A stretch of DNA of 64,000 bases from an uncultured Dokdonella sp. (lineage in GTDB: Bacteria > Pseudomonadota > Gammaproteobacteria > Xanthomonadales > Rhodanobacteraceae). The stretch is from positions 1-64,000 of the forward strand of contig CAKSZY010000012.1 in NCBI GenBank assembly GCA_934526015.1. Reading direction: 5' to 3'. Made by a program: the position numbers and the translations under genes. Shown in pieces: positions 1 to 9,275 of this stretch (position 1 is its first letter; each line of letters opens with the position of its first letter). The notes beneath the pieces were generated by a model that saw nothing but the letters and a program-made list of their open reading frames with translations, was not told the origin of the DNA and searched no databases.

Positions 1-59
1 GCCACCAACGGATGAGGCCAAGCGATTGATCTCACTGGATCATTCGTGGGGAAACCTCA

Positions 60-660
60 GGACCAGCATGCGTTTTCTCGGATGTGCAGCTTGCATGCTT
101 GCGACGACGCCAGCCGTCCCTTCGCCCCGCGCAGCGGGGAGAAGGTGCCCGACAGGGCGGATGAGGGGCCGTGGGAGGTGGGGTGCAATCGTCGCTGCAG
201 CCGTGCGCACGCGCCGTTTCGTCAGCCTTGCCGGTGAAGCACGGACTCGTCGCTCATCACCGGCTGCCAGTGAAGCAGAGAAGCGCCCCTCATCCGCGGC
301 TGCCGCCGCACCTTCCCCCCGTCGCCACGGGGAGAAGGGACAGGCATGCGCTTTCTCGGATGTGCAGCTTGCAATCTTGCGACGCCGCCCGCCTTCCTTC
401 GCCCCGCGCCAGCGGGGAGAAGGTGGTGCGGCAGCACCGGATGAGGGGCCGTGGGAGGTGGGGTGCGATCGCCATGCAGCAGTGCGCGCGCGCCGTTTCA
501 TCGGCGGTTGTAGAAGAAGCAGGAAAGCGCCCCTCATCCGCCCTGCCGCCGCACCTTCTCCCCGTCGCGACGGGGAGAAGGGAAAGCAGGCGTTTTCTCC
601 AGAATGCAGCTGTGCGTTCTTGCGACAGCGCCAGCCTCCCTTCTCCCCGTTGCGAAGGGA
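60..660. repeat. Cluster of palindromic intergenic repeats upstream of trpD
   Basis: A roughly 280-bp composite unit occurs about twice here. Each unit has a block reading TCGGATGTGCAGCTTGC (near 75 and 357), an arm ending GCGGGGAGAAGG, and a block GATGAGGGGCCGTGGGAGGT (near 160 and 441). Reverse-complement arms reading CCCCTCATCCG lie near 286 and 530, so the units can fold into large hairpins. A related cluster lies at 21930-22445. The open frames across this stretch are low-complexity Arg/Pro/Ala translations of the repeats, not genes. The first ~60 bases hold nothing recognisable. Confidence 0.8.
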
Positions 661-713
661 ATCGTGCCGCCTATCATGTCGGCGCCGCCCGCTCCCGACC
701 CCGACCTGCCGAA

Positions 714-1748
714 ATGTCCATCACGCCCCAACAAGCCCTGCAGCGCGCGATCGAGCATCGCGAGATCTTTCATGACGAGATGGTCGACCTGATGCGCCAG
801 ATCATGCGCGGCGAGGTGTCGCCGGCGATGGTGGCGGCGATCCTGACCGGGTTGCGGGTGAAGAAGGAAACGGTCGGCGAGATCTCCGCGGCGGCGCGCG
901 TCATGCGCGAGCTGGCGGCGCCGGTCGAGGTGGCCGGGCGCGAACATCTGGTCGACATCGTCGGCACCGGTGGTGACGGCGGGCACAGCTTCAACGTGTC
1001 GACGACGGCGATGTTCGTGGTTGCCGCGGCCGGTGCGCGCGTGGCCAAGCACGGCAACCGCAGCGTGTCGTCGAAGTCGGGCAGCGCCGACGTGCTCGAG
1101 GCGCTTGGCGCGAGGATCGAACTGCAGCCGGACGCGGTCGCGCGCTGCATCGAGGAGGTCGGGGTCGGCTTCATGTATGCGCCGATCCATCATCCGGCGA
1201 TGAAGGCGGTCGCCGCGGTGCGCCGCGAGATGGGCGTGCGCACGATCTTCAACATCCTCGGGCCGCTGACCAATCCGGCCGGCGCGCCGAACATCCTCAT
1301 GGGCGTGTTCCATCCCGATCTCGTCGGCATCCAGGTGCGCGTGCTCGCCGAGCTCGGCGCGAAGCGCGCGCTGGTGGTCTGGGGCAAGGACGGCATGGAC
1401 GAGATCTCGCTCGGCGGCGCGACCCTGGTCGGCGAACTGCGCGACGGCGTCGTGCGCGAGTACGAGATCCATCCGGAGGAGTTCGGCTTCGCCATGGCCT
1501 CGGGACGCCAGTTGCGCGTGGAGAATGCCGCCGAATCCTGCACGCGCGTGCGCGAGGCGCTCGACGACACCGCCGGCGCGGCGCGCGACATCGTCGCCTT
1601 CAATGCCGGCGCGGCGCTGTACGTCGCCGGCAAGGCCGACTCGATCGCCGATGGCATCGCCCTGGCGCGGGCGACGATCGCCGGCGGTGCGGCGCGTGCG
1701 CGCCTCGACGCCTACGTGCAGGCGACGCGCAGGCTGGCCACGGCCTGA
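714..1748 (+). CDS. trpD: Anthranilate phosphoribosyltransferase
   Basis: Transfers phosphoribosyl from PRPP to anthranilate, the second step of tryptophan synthesis, in the cytosol. The 344-aa product has the usual family length. It shows the glycine-rich PRPP motif [14 protein letters not shown] (about residues 83-96), the [21 protein letters not shown] region and the [10 protein letters not shown] motif. I chose the ATG at 714 because the protein then begins [18 protein letters not shown], as family members do. The frame is open much further upstream but only through the repeat cluster. The next gene (frmA) is unrelated, so any trp operon partners would lie to the left of the window. Confidence 0.97.
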   Translation: MSITPQQALQRAIEHREIFHDEMVDLMRQIMRGEVSPAMVAAILTGLRVKKETVGEISAAARVMRELAAPVEVAGREHLVDIVGTGGDGGHSFNVSTTAMFVVAAAGARVAKHGNRSVSSKSGSADVLEALGARIELQPDAVARCIEEVGVGFMYAPIHHPAMKAVAAVRREMGVRTIFNILGPLTNPAGAPNILMGVFHPDLVGIQVRVLAELGAKRALVVWGKDGMDEISLGGATLVGELRDGVVREYEIHPEEFGFAMASGRQLRVENAAESCTRVREALDDTAGAARDIVAFNAGAALYVAGKADSIADGIALARATIAGGAARARLDAYVQATRRLATA

Positions 1749-1785
1749 GCATTGCGCGCGGGCCGCTTGGCACGCGCAGGGGTGA

Positions 1786-2962
<1,177 letters not shown>

Positions 2963-2964
<2 letters not shown>

Positions 2965-2984
2965 GCCGGCGGGAGCCGCCGCTC
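2963..2984. terminator. Short GC hairpin between convergent genes
   Basis: Immediately after the frmA stop, CGGCGG and CCGCCG pair around a GAG loop, with GAG/CTC extending the stem past one bulged base. There is no T-tract, so a role as a bidirectional terminator is inferred from its position only. Confidence 0.4.
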
Positions 2985-2994
2985 GATCCCTGCC

Positions 2995-3789
2995 TCAGAA
3001 CGCGAAGGTGAGGCCGGCGGTCGGGCCCTTGATCTGCAGGTCGAGGCGGCCGTTCCAGCTCGGCTTCGTGTAGTCGGCCTTCAGGCGGAACCAGTCGTGG
3101 CCGAGTTGCAGGCCGAGGTACGGCGTGAAGCGATATTCGGCGAACACGCCGGCGCGGGTGAAGCGGGCGTCGACGTCGCCGATGTCGGCCTGGAAGGCCT
3201 GCAGGTAGCCGCCGAAGCGCCAGTGTTGTCCCGGCCTGCCGAGCACGCGCAGGCCGAGCGCCGGCGAGCCGCCCTCGGCACGCACGGCGGCTTCGGCCAG
3301 CGGTTCGCCGTCACTGCGGATGCCGACCCGGGCCTCGGCCCAGTGCGCGCCGATCTGCGCGCCGACGAGCAGCGACGGCGTCTCCACCACGGCGTACTCG
3401 TACGACAGCGTGGCGAGGGTGAAATCGAAACGGCCGCTCACCTCGGTGTCGATGACGAAGGTCTGGCCGTCGAACTCGATCTCCTCCTCGAGCCGGATCG
3501 AGCGGCTGCGTTCGAGATCGTAGTGGTTGAACACCAGGCGGTGGCGATTGCCGAGTCGCAGCATGCCGTCGAGTCGCGGTCGCGACTGCTTTCGTGCGAG
3601 GTGGAAGGTTTCCTCGAGATGGATGGCCTCGCCGAGCACGTCGTCGGCGCTGGCACTGACCGTGGTGGCGGAAGACGGCCGGAAGCCGGAGATCGTCAGC
3701 GACAGGCGCTCCTCGTCGACGGGGACTGCGGCGACTGCGCCGCTGCAGGCGAGAGCGGCAACCAGCGATGTGGACAGCGGCGGACGCAT
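2995..3789 (-). CDS. Predicted outer-membrane beta-barrel-like protein, function unknown
   Basis: A 264-aa protein. It starts at the ATG at 3789, preceded by GGAG, giving a clear signal peptide (MRPPLSTSLVAALACSGAVA, then AVPVDEERLSL). The mature part alternates hydrophobic and polar residues in strands such as HRLVFNHYDLERSRSI and FAEYRFTPYLGLQLGHDWF, and ends in LTFAF with a terminal aromatic residue. Both are typical of outer-membrane barrels. An upstream in-frame ATG at 3873 would bury the signal peptide, so I reject it. I recognise no specific family or substrate. Confidence 0.75.
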   Translation of the reverse strand: MRPPLSTSLVAALACSGAVAAVPVDEERLSLTISGFRPSSATTVSASADDVLGEAIHLEETFHLARKQSRPRLDGMLRLGNRHRLVFNHYDLERSRSIRLEEEIEFDGQTFVIDTEVSGRFDFTLATLSYEYAVVETPSLLVGAQIGAHWAEARVGIRSDGEPLAEAAVRAEGGSPALGLRVLGRPGQHWRFGGYLQAFQADIGDVDARFTRAGVFAEYRFTPYLGLQLGHDWFRLKADYTKPSWNGRLDLQIKGPTAGLTFAF

Positions 3790-4042
3790 GGAAATCTCCG
3801 TGACCTGTCGTGACCGCGCCCGATCGGCGCGCACGGGGCGCCGGGCGTGTGCGGCGATGACGGCTGCGGCCATGGTACGCCGCGGGTCGGCGTGGTGCGG
3901 TGGTCGCCGTGATCGGCGCTGCGGGGCGATTCAGGCCGGTCCTGGATCGCCGCCGCCACGACCACGGTCATTGCGGGATCCCGCACGCCCTCCCTAGACT
4001 GCCGGCAACGGGCGTCGGGCCCGGCCTGCGGAGGAGAGGCTC

Positions 4043-4990
4043 ATGGTCGATGTCGGCTGGTATCTGCTCGGCGTGCTGGTGCTGCTGCTCGGTACCGACG
4101 CACTGGCGAAGGGTCTTGCCGCACTCTGCGCGCGCCGCGCCGTGCAGGGCCATGCCTTCGCCCTCGGCGCGAGTGCGCTGAACGCCATCGTGCCGGCGCT
4201 GGCGATCGTCATCGCCGCCTGCGTCGTCGAGGCGCGCGCGCTCGCCCTCGGCAGTCTCGTCGGCGGTGCCATTGCCCAGCTCGGGCTCGTGCTTGGCCTT
4301 GCCGCGCTGCTGGCGCCGCTGCATGTGCGCCTGGTGACCTTCGCCCGGGTCGTGCCGATCCTGGCGCTGGCGACGATCCTGCTCGGCGTGCTGGTGTTCG
4401 ACGGCCAGCTCGGCGTGATCGACGCCGCCGTGCTCGGCGTGGCGACCCTGCTCGCCATGGTCCTGCTGGTGCGCGCCGTGCGCGGAGAGCGTGCGGCCGC
4501 GCGCGCGCTGTTCGCCGCCGAAGAGTTGCGTGCCGGTGCCGGCCTGCTGCTCGTGCGCAGCGCAGTCGGCCTGGTCCTCGTCGGCACCGGTGCCTGGCTG
4601 GTCGTGCGTGCCGCGCTCGGCATCGCCGCGGCGAACGAGGTCGGTGCGCTGATCATCGGCCTGCTCCTGCTCGGTCCGGCCGCGGCCGTGGCCGGCTTGC
4701 CGTCCGCGCTGGCCGCCGCGCGCCGCGGCCTCGGCGACTTCGCCGTCGGCCAGGCGCTGCTCGGCGCACTCGCCTGCGTGCTGGCCCTGCCGGCCGTGCT
4801 GGCGCTGGCCGGACCGCTGCCGATCGGCGCGGCACTGGCGCGACTGGAGCTGCCGGCGCTGCTCGCGCTCGGCCTTGCCGTCTATCCGATGATGCGCAAC
4901 GACGGCGAGCTTTCGCGCCGCGAGGGTTTCGTCCTGCTGGTCGCGTTTGCCGCCTTCATCGTCCTCGAAATCCTGCTGCTCAGGGCCTGA
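4043..4990 (+). CDS. CaCA-like (sodium/calcium exchanger superfamily) membrane protein, degenerate
   Basis: A 315-aa, very hydrophobic protein with about 9-10 membrane segments in two halves. The phrase LALGSLVGGAIAQLGLVLGLAALLAPLHV resembles the LALGNVVGSNIANILLVLG region of K-dependent Na/Ca exchanger homologues, and the overall length and spacing match YrbG-like proteins. The alpha-repeat acid normally found in GTSAPE is absent: the equivalent stretch reads GASALNAIVPALA. Ion-exchange activity is therefore doubtful. The start is supported by GGAGGAGAG upstream. The histidine-kinase-like gene follows 46 bp later on the same strand. Confidence 0.7.
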   Translation: MVDVGWYLLGVLVLLLGTDALAKGLAALCARRAVQGHAFALGASALNAIVPALAIVIAACVVEARALALGSLVGGAIAQLGLVLGLAALLAPLHVRLVTFARVVPILALATILLGVLVFDGQLGVIDAAVLGVATLLAMVLLVRAVRGERAAARALFAAEELRAGAGLLLVRSAVGLVLVGTGAWLVVRAALGIAAANEVGALIIGLLLLGPAAAVAGLPSALAAARRGLGDFAVGQALLGALACVLALPAVLALAGPLPIGAALARLELPALLALGLAVYPMMRNDGELSRREGFVLLVAFAAFIVLEILLLRA

Positions 4991-5036
4991 GCCCGGCATA
5001 TACTCGCCCTCCGGCCTTGTGCAGGGGAGTTGGCGG

Positions 5037-6056
5037 ATGGAATGGATGGGCTGGCTGCTTGCGGTGATTGCCATCGGCGCTGCCGTGTGGTTCCACCTGC
5101 AGCTGCGCAACGAGCGGGCCACCTCGCGTCGCCTCGACGACGAACTGGTCGACGCGCATGGCGAAATCGACGCGCTCAAGGACAGTCATGCCCGACTCGT
5201 GCCGACCAGCGAGGCGGCCGTGCTGGGCCGCCTGGCCGCCGACATCGCCGCCGGCGTGCACGCCCCGCTGGCGACGCTCGGCGCCGACATCGCCGGAGTG
5301 ACTGCGCAGCTCGACGAATATCGCGGCCTGGTCAAGGCCTATGACAACGCCGTGCAGTACTGCCTGCAGCCGGTCGAGATGATCTTCGGCGCCGACAAGG
5401 CCGGTCTCGACCAGCTCGTCCACCATGTCGAGGACGCCCGTCGCAAGCTGTTCATGGCGCGCGCCGCGCTCGACAAGAGCGGCCTGCTCGGTGACGCCCG
5501 CCGCCGCCTCGAAGCGGCCGGAGCGACGCTTGCCGGTTCCGCCGACATCACTGCCGCTCTCGCGCGGGCCGCGCGCGCGCAGGCCGGGGATGCCGAATCG
5601 GCCGATCCTGGCGCCGCCCTCGATGCCGCGCTCGCGGTGGCCGCCAGTGGCTGGAACGGCCGCATCGAGATCGTGCGCGACTACGCCGCGCTGCCGCGCG
5701 TGAAGGCGCCGGCCGACCAGCTCACGCGCGCTTTCGTGCACCTGGCGATCAATGCCGGCGAGGCGATCGACGGCACCGGTCGCCTGCTCGTGCAGGCGCG
5801 TCCGGGCGGTTCGCGCAGCGTCGAGATCAGCTTCATCGACGACGGCCGCGGCATCGACGAGGACGCGCTGCCGAACATCTTCGAGCCGTTCTTCACCACC
5901 CGCCCGGCGGCGACCGGCCTCGGCCTCGCCAGCGTGCGCAACCTGGTCAAGGCGCAGGGCGGCTCCATCAACGTGCGTTCGACGCCGGGCAAGGGTTCCA
6001 CCTTCATCGTCACCTTGCCGGTCGAAGCCGCGCCCGCGGTGACCGCAGCGTCCTGA
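5037..6056 (+). CDS. Membrane-anchored sensor histidine-kinase-like protein without the canonical His
   Basis: A 339-aa protein with one N-terminal membrane helix (residues 4-20), a coiled-coil stretch, a degenerate dimerisation/phospho-acceptor region and a full C-terminal HATPase domain. The ATPase boxes are clear: N box HLAINAGEAI, G1 DDGRGID, F box FEPFFTT and G2 GLGLASV. At residues 66-78 the H-box reads LAADIAAGVHAPL where families have LAAGIAHEINNPL, so the phospho-acceptor position is Ala72. The start is chosen at 5037, after AGGGGAG. No response regulator is adjacent. It may be a phosphatase, an ATP-binding scaffold, or use another residue. Confidence 0.82.
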   Translation: MEWMGWLLAVIAIGAAVWFHLQLRNERATSRRLDDELVDAHGEIDALKDSHARLVPTSEAAVLGRLAADIAAGVHAPLATLGADIAGVTAQLDEYRGLVKAYDNAVQYCLQPVEMIFGADKAGLDQLVHHVEDARRKLFMARAALDKSGLLGDARRRLEAAGATLAGSADITAALARAARAQAGDAESADPGAALDAALAVAASGWNGRIEIVRDYAALPRVKAPADQLTRAFVHLAINAGEAIDGTGRLLVQARPGGSRSVEISFIDDGRGIDEDALPNIFEPFFTTRPAATGLGLASVRNLVKAQGGSINVRSTPGKGSTFIVTLPVEAAPAVTAAS

Positions 6057-6068
6057 TCGCCGCAGCCG

Positions 6069-6944
6069 ATGGCGGTCTGCCTCGTCCTCGGCGCCAGCGG
6101 CCAGATCGGCCGTTTTCTCGTCCCGGCCGTGCTCGACGGCGGACACGAAGTCGTGGCCCTCAGCCGCATCGCGCGCGCCGCGCGCCATCCGCGCGTGCGC
6201 TGGATGCAGGCCGATCTCGGCGCGGCGCCCCCGGCATTGCCGGCATTCGACGCGGTGTTCAGCCTTGGCCCGCTCGCCGGCCTCGCCGAATGGCTCGCGG
6301 CCGCGCGCTTCGCCGGCCGGCCGCGGGTGATCGCCTTCGGTTCGATGAGTGCGCAGAGCAAGCGGGATTCCGCCGATGCCGGCGAACGCGCCCTTGCCGC
6401 GCGCCTCGTCGCTGCCGAACAGGCGCTGGCGGAAACCTGTGACGCGCAGGGTTCCGCCTGGACCGTGTTGCGGCCGACCTTGATCTACGGTGCCGGGCTC
6501 GACCGCAGCCTCACGCCGCTCGCCCGCTTCGGCCGGCGCTGGCGTGTGCTGCCGGCATTGCCCGGCGCGCACGGCCTGCGCCAGCCCGTGCATGCCGCCG
6601 ATCTCGCCGACGCCTGCCTGGCCCTGTGGACGCGTGCCGCCGGCGCACGCACGACCTACGCCCTCGGAGGCGGCGAGCGGCTCGCCTTCGCGACGCTGCT
6701 GGCGCGCGTGCGCGCCTCGCTCGGCGCGCCATGCCTGCCGCTTCCGCTGCCGGCCGCGGTGCTGGCGGCGGCATGGCCCCTGCTGCGGCGGATGGCCCCG
6801 GGACGCCTGCCGGCGGCGGCGTTGACGCGCCTGCGCAGCGACCTCGTTGCCGACGACGCGCCGGCACGCGCCGACTTCGGCTGGCAGCCGCGCGGGTTCG
6901 CGCCGACGCCCGCCACCTGGTCGGCGGGCGAAATCGAGTACTGA
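6069..6944 (+). CDS. NAD(P)-dependent sugar epimerase/reductase-like SDR
   Basis: A 291-aa extended-SDR-type protein. The N-terminal Rossmann motif GASGQIGRFL (about residues 8-17) binds the dinucleotide. TVLRPTLIYGAGLD and LRQPVHAADLADAC match the core of the NAD-dependent epimerase/dehydratase fold. A canonical catalytic YxxxK is not obvious: the expected region reads SMSAQSKRDSADAGERALA. It may thus be an atypical SDR with a structural or reductase role. It starts 12 bp after the kinase-like gene and is probably co-transcribed with it. Confidence 0.8.
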   Translation: MAVCLVLGASGQIGRFLVPAVLDGGHEVVALSRIARAARHPRVRWMQADLGAAPPALPAFDAVFSLGPLAGLAEWLAAARFAGRPRVIAFGSMSAQSKRDSADAGERALAARLVAAEQALAETCDAQGSAWTVLRPTLIYGAGLDRSLTPLARFGRRWRVLPALPGAHGLRQPVHAADLADACLALWTRAAGARTTYALGGGERLAFATLLARVRASLGAPCLPLPLPAAVLAAAWPLLRRMAPGRLPAAALTRLRSDLVADDAPARADFGWQPRGFAPTPATWSAGEIEY

Positions 6945-7092
6945 CGAGTACACCATTCCAGCGCGTATGTTGCGCCGCAACATCCTGATATCGCAGGGAT
7001 TTTCAGGTTAAGCGAGCGTTGCCAACGGGCGTTTGAACGGCCTAAGATGCCAAGCCGGTTTCATCATGCGTACACAAATGAAGGGGATACCC

Positions 7093-9255
7093 ATGCAGGC
7101 CCGATCGATCGCGGCAGTGTTGCTGCCGACACTGCTTCTTGCCGCATGCGGCGGCGGCAGCAACAGCCCGCGCGCCGTCGACGCGCCGCCCGCGACCAAC
7201 AACGACGGCTCGCCGGTCACCGGGATCATCACCGCGCGCTTCGACCCGACCAACAGCGTCATCCCGTTCCCGAACAACCTGCTGTTGTCGGGCTCGACCG
7301 ACCTGACGCTCAACATCCCGGTGCCGAATCCGAACGACTTCAGCAATCCGCGCGTCGCCCTCAACGCGCTCGACGGCTGGAGCACGGTGTCGCCGATGAC
7401 GACGACCTTCTCGGCGCCGCCGCGCGCCTCGAGCATCGTTCCCGGTTCGAGCGTGCGCGTGTTCCAGGTCACCCTCAGCGGACCCGGCGGCGGCGTCACC
7501 GGCGTGACCGCCGAACTGCAGCCCGGCGTCGACTTCGTCACCGCCCTGGCGCCGTCGGACAGCACCGGGCGCACGCTCGCGATCGTGCCGACGCGACCGC
7601 TCAAGCAGGTCTCGTCCTACCTCGTGGTGCTGACCAACGGCATCACCGACAACGCCGGCAACGACGCCACCGCCGACCAGGCCTATTTCCTCTCCAAGCG
7701 GGCGACCCCGTTGTGCGTCAACGGCGTCTCCCAGGAACCGCTGCTGCCGAACGCGACGGCCTGTGCACTCGAGCCGCTGCGCCTGCTGACCAACTCGCAC
7801 CTGCTCGCCGCCGGCGCCGCCGGAGTGGCGCGCGAACGCGTCGTGCTGAGCTGGGTGGCGACCACCCAGAGCATCACCCCGGTGATGGGTGCCGTGCAGA
7901 GCCGCACCGCGGCCACGCCGGCCGCCGCCACCGCGCTGGTGTCGACCGGCCTCAACCTCTCGCAGATCAACCCGGCGCTGCCGGCGGTGGCCGACGTCTA
8001 CATCGGCACGATCGACCTGCCGTACTACCTCTCGGCACCGAGCACGTCGGCGCCGACCGCACCGCTGACCGGCTTCTGGCGCGCCGCCGCCGGCGCCTAC
8101 GTGCCGCCGTTCAACGGCTTCGGTCTCGATCCGACCTCGACCTTCGTCACCGTCTACAACCCGCTGCCGGTGTCCACCTCGACGCAGAAGGTGCCGCTGC
8201 TGCTGACCGTGCCGAATGCCAACTCGGGCCGCACCAAGCCGGCCGCCGGCTGGCCGGTGGTGATCTACCAGCACGGCATCACGCGGGACCGCACCGACGC
8301 CTTTGCCGTTGCCGGCACGCTCGCCGGGCAGGGCTTCGCGGTGATCGCCATCGACGCACCGCTGCACGGCATCACCAGCGCCTCGAACCCGCTCAACATC
8401 GCCAACACGCCGTTCGCCGCGGCCGGCGCGCGCGAGCGCACGTTCAACGTCGACTACGTCAACAACACCACCGGCGCCGCCGGCCCCGACGGCGTGGTCG
8501 ATGCCTCCGGCACCCACTTCATCAACCTGTCGAGCCTGCTGACCTCGCGCGACAACATCCGCCAGGCCGCCGCCGACCTGCTCGTGCTGGCGCGGGCGAT
8601 CCCCGGCATGGGCGTGCAGGGCGTCAACTTCGACGGCACGCGCATCGGCTTCGTCGGCCAGTCGCTCGGCGGCATCATCGGCACCGTGTTCATGAGCGTG
8701 CAGCCGGACGTGCAGACCGCCCTGCTCAACGTTCCAGGCGGCGGCATCGCACGCATGCTCGAAGCCTCGCCGACGTTCGGCCCGCGCATCCGCGCCGGCC
8801 TCGCCGCCAGCGCCGGCCTGCAGCCCAACACGCCGGACTACGACTCGTTCTTCGGCGCCGCGCAGACCGCCATCGACTCGGCCGACCCGGTCAACTTCGC
8901 CAATTCGGCCAACACCAGCCTGCTGCCGACCAAGCGCCTGCTGCTGCAGGAAGTCGTCGGCGGCGGCAGCGTGCTGCCCGACCAGGTCATCCCGAACAGC
9001 GTCGCCGGTGCGCCGCTGTCGGGCACCGAGCCGCTGATCCGCACGCTCGGCCTCGCCTCGATCACGCAGACCACGCAATCGGCCAGCGGCATCCGCGGCG
9101 CCGTGCGCTTCATCGTCGGCGACCACGGTTCGCTGCTGAGCCCGGCTGCCTCGGCGGCGGCCACGGTCGAAATGCAGGGCGAGATGGCCAGCCTGCTGGT
9201 CAGCGGCGGCACCGCCGTGCAAATCGCCAATCCGTCCGTCATCCGCACGCAATGA
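7093..9255 (+). CDS. VolA/Pla-1-type surface lipoprotein lipase (phospholipase)
   Basis: A 720-aa predicted lipoprotein. The signal peptide ends in the lipobox LAAC with acylated Cys19, followed by a GGGSN spacer. The N-terminal part matches the bacterial virulence-factor lipase N-terminal style (FDPTNSVIPFPNNLLL). The C-terminal half is an alpha/beta hydrolase with nucleophile elbow GQSLG and Ser524 as likely nucleophile; IYQHGITRDR fits the oxyanion region. Known members such as Vibrio VolA release fatty acids from lysophospholipids at the cell surface. I chose the ATG at 7093 after AAGGGG. The DUF1302 gene follows within 21 bp, so lipid release and envelope handling are probably coupled. 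Confidence 0.88.
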   Translation: MQARSIAAVLLPTLLLAACGGGSNSPRAVDAPPATNNDGSPVTGIITARFDPTNSVIPFPNNLLLSGSTDLTLNIPVPNPNDFSNPRVALNALDGWSTVSPMTTTFSAPPRASSIVPGSSVRVFQVTLSGPGGGVTGVTAELQPGVDFVTALAPSDSTGRTLAIVPTRPLKQVSSYLVVLTNGITDNAGNDATADQAYFLSKRATPLCVNGVSQEPLLPNATACALEPLRLLTNSHLLAAGAAGVARERVVLSWVATTQSITPVMGAVQSRTAATPAAATALVSTGLNLSQINPALPAVADVYIGTIDLPYYLSAPSTSAPTAPLTGFWRAAAGAYVPPFNGFGLDPTSTFVTVYNPLPVSTSTQKVPLLLTVPNANSGRTKPAAGWPVVIYQHGITRDRTDAFAVAGTLAGQGFAVIAIDAPLHGITSASNPLNIANTPFAAAGARERTFNVDYVNNTTGAAGPDGVVDASGTHFINLSSLLTSRDNIRQAAADLLVLARAIPGMGVQGVNFDGTRIGFVGQSLGGIIGTVFMSVQPDVQTALLNVPGGGIARMLEASPTFGPRIRAGLAASAGLQPNTPDYDSFFGAAQTAIDSADPVNFANSANTSLLPTKRLLLQEVVGGGSVLPDQVIPNSVAGAPLSGTEPLIRTLGLASITQTTQSASGIRGAVRFIVGDHGSLLSPAASAAATVEMQGEMASLLVSGGTAVQIANPSVIRTQ

Positions 9256-9275
9256 GTCCGGCCAGGGGAACCCAC

